NCBI GenBank assembly: GCA_000431515.1 | Contig: HF991359.1 | Location: forward strand, 3,425 to 9,744 | Length of the DNA: 6,320 nucleotides | Reading direction: 5' to 3' | Origin: Clostridium sp. CAG:632 | Lineage (GTDB): Bacteria; Bacillota; Clostridia; Lachnospirales; Lachnospiraceae | In this document: positions 5,364-6,320 of the stretch, piece after piece | Position numbering within the stretch: position 1 is the stretch's first letter | How the letters are laid out: every line of letters begins with the position of its first letter | Position numbers and translations under genes: made by a program | Notes under the pieces: model-generated | Seen by the model: only the letters and a program-made list of their open reading frames with translations | What the model was told of the DNA's origin: nothing | Database searches by the model: none

Positions 5364-6071
5364 ATGTATGAAATGAAGATACGTATCCGGTTCAGTGATA
5401 TAGGATCTGATCAGAAATTACGATTGTACGAACTTCCAAAGTATTTTCAGGATATCAGTATTGAACATTCAGAAGCAGCGGGAGTCGGGATCCCGTATCT
5501 GGCGCCACGGTCACTTGCCTGGCTGCTGACATCCTGGCAGATTGATATAGAACGATTGCCGGTATATAATGAAGTGGTGACCGTGCGGACATGGCCATAT
5601 AGCTTCCGGTCATCTTTTGGGTATCGGAATTATGAGATTATCGATGCGGAAGGCAGGCAGATTGTAAAAGCGTATGCATTGTGGCTGCATACAGATATTG
5701 CGAATATGAAACCGGCGGTAACACTTCCGGAAGAATACAGTAAATATGGACTGGATGAACAACTGGAGATGGAGTACCAACCGCGGAAGATCACACTTCC
5801 CGCAGAAATGGACGAGGTGGATCAGGTACTGGTAACAGAGCATTATGCAGACATGTATCAGCATATGAATAATGCGATGTATGTAGATATTGCATCGGAT
5901 TATCTTCCGGAAAATGCCGAGATCATCCGGATTCGGGTAGACTATCGGAAACAGGTAAAGATCGGTGACCGGATGCATATCCGACGCCATTTGGCAGAGG
6001 ATAGATGTTATGTGGCATTTTACGATAATGCAGGAGATATGCATGTCAGTACGGAATTTATGATCCGGTAG
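5364..6071 (+). CDS. Acyl-ACP thioesterase (FatA/FatB family), atypical active site
   Basis: Family members hydrolyse acyl-acyl carrier protein in the cytoplasm, releasing free fatty acids and ending chain extension. The 235-residue protein fits the bacterial double-hotdog form: an N-terminal hotdog (about 1-130, with FSDIGSDQKLRLYELPKYFQD and SLAWLLTSWQIDIERLP) and a C-terminal hotdog (about 150-235, with YADMYQHMNNAMYVDIASDYLP). In plant FatB the catalytic set is Asp, Asn and His in a DxNxH motif plus a downstream Glu. Here D163 and H167 are kept, but the Asn position is Y165, and the Glu position in VDYRKQVKIGD is Q197. Activity or mechanism may therefore differ; my alignment is by eye. 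The start is supported by AAGGAA near 5353-5357, with a nearby in-frame ATG at codon 4 as the alternative. It is probably cotranscribed with the preceding unknown gene and the following cvfB-like gene. Confidence 0.88.
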   Translation: MYEMKIRIRFSDIGSDQKLRLYELPKYFQDISIEHSEAAGVGIPYLAPRSLAWLLTSWQIDIERLPVYNEVVTVRTWPYSFRSSFGYRNYEIIDAEGRQIVKAYALWLHTDIANMKPAVTLPEEYSKYGLDEQLEMEYQPRKITLPAEMDEVDQVLVTEHYADMYQHMNNAMYVDIASDYLPENAEIIRIRVDYRKQVKIGDRMHIRRHLAEDRCYVAFYDNAGDMHVSTEFMIR

Positions 6072-6101
6072 CACAGACAGGTGCGGGAAAGGAAGAGAGA
6101 A

Positions 6102-6320
6102 ATGATAGAAGTTGGAAAATATCTGAATCTGAAGGTGCTCCGCATGAAGGAATTCGGAGTTTATCTAGGGGAAGATGATGAGGAAGAAGCAGTATTGCTT
6201 CCCAAGAAGCAGGTTCCGGAGCATACGGAAATCGGAGATACCATAGAGGTGTTCGTTTACCGGGATTCCCAGGATAGGAAGATTGCAACAACGAACCGGC
6301 CGTGTCTGACAGCCGGTGAG
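6102..6320 (+). CDS. cvfB: CvfB/YitL-type S1 RNA-binding protein, N-terminal part
   Basis: The first 73 codons are present and the frame is open at the window edge; full-length homologues are about 280 residues. The sequence MIEVGKYLNLKVLRMKEFGVYLGE, then EEEAVLLPKKQVPEH, then IGDTIEVFVYRDSQDRKIATTNRP matches the first S1-like beta-barrel of CvfB/YitL proteins, which carry three S1-like domains and a winged helix. Family members bind RNA in the cytoplasm; in Staphylococcus aureus CvfB influences virulence-factor expression. The acidic loop EDDEEE (24-29) lies between strands. AAGGAAG at 6089-6095 precedes the ATG by six bases. It starts 30 bases after the thioesterase stop and is likely in the same operon. 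Confidence 0.88.
   Translation, partial: MIEVGKYLNLKVLRMKEFGVYLGEDDEEEAVLLPKKQVPEHTEIGDTIEVFVYRDSQDRKIATTNRPCLTAGE

Noticed and set aside
5610..6074. 154-codon - strand frame inside the thioesterase gene
   Set aside because: It is antisense to a recognised family, with a His/Ile/Cys-rich composition typical of a shadow frame.

Overview
The window looks like chromosomal DNA of a Gram-positive gut Clostridia, most likely Lachnospiraceae. This is inferred from the gene families present (periplasmic-binding-type sensor fused to GGDEF, Firmicutes-type PdxK, a bacterial acyl-ACP thioesterase of the plant FatA/FatB family, CvfB), from strong AAAGGAGG-type ribosome binding sites, from TTGACA/TATAAT-type promoters, and from two tRNA genes without encoded CCA. 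All protein genes are on the + strand; only the tRNA-Gln gene is on the - strand. No rRNA, CRISPR array, insertion sequence or phage gene was seen.

Layout. Bases 2-364 are the C-terminal end of an FtsX/MacB-type ABC transporter permease. Bases 457-2463 encode a 668-residue soluble signalling protein: a LacI-type ligand-binding domain without its DNA-binding head, a middle GAF-like region, a coiled coil and a GGDEF diguanylate cyclase domain. A tRNA-Arg(ACG) follows with its own promoter, an unusual leader of two hairpins and a near-perfect terminator. Next come a pyridoxal/pyridoxamine kinase (2707-3540), a stem-loop at 3570-3615, and a secreted or membrane-anchored transglutaminase-like protein (3664-4575). 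This gene and the - strand tRNA-Gln(CTG) converge on two back-to-back terminators (4578-4672).

An AT-rich intergenic region (4747-4926) holds two divergent promoters, one for tRNA-Gln and one for a likely operon: a 135-residue protein of unknown function (4927-5334), an acyl-ACP thioesterase (5364-6071) and the start of a CvfB/YitL-type S1 RNA-binding protein (6102 to the window end).

Functional reading. Most of this is core housekeeping (translation, vitamin B6 salvage, fatty-acid release, RNA binding) mixed with one signalling gene and one surface protein. No multi-gene novel system is evident. The items most worth a second look are the thioesterase, which has two substitutions at positions that are catalytic in plant FatB enzymes; the membrane-free ligand-sensing diguanylate cyclase; the double-hairpin leader of tRNA-Arg; and the unknown small gene that leads the thioesterase operon.
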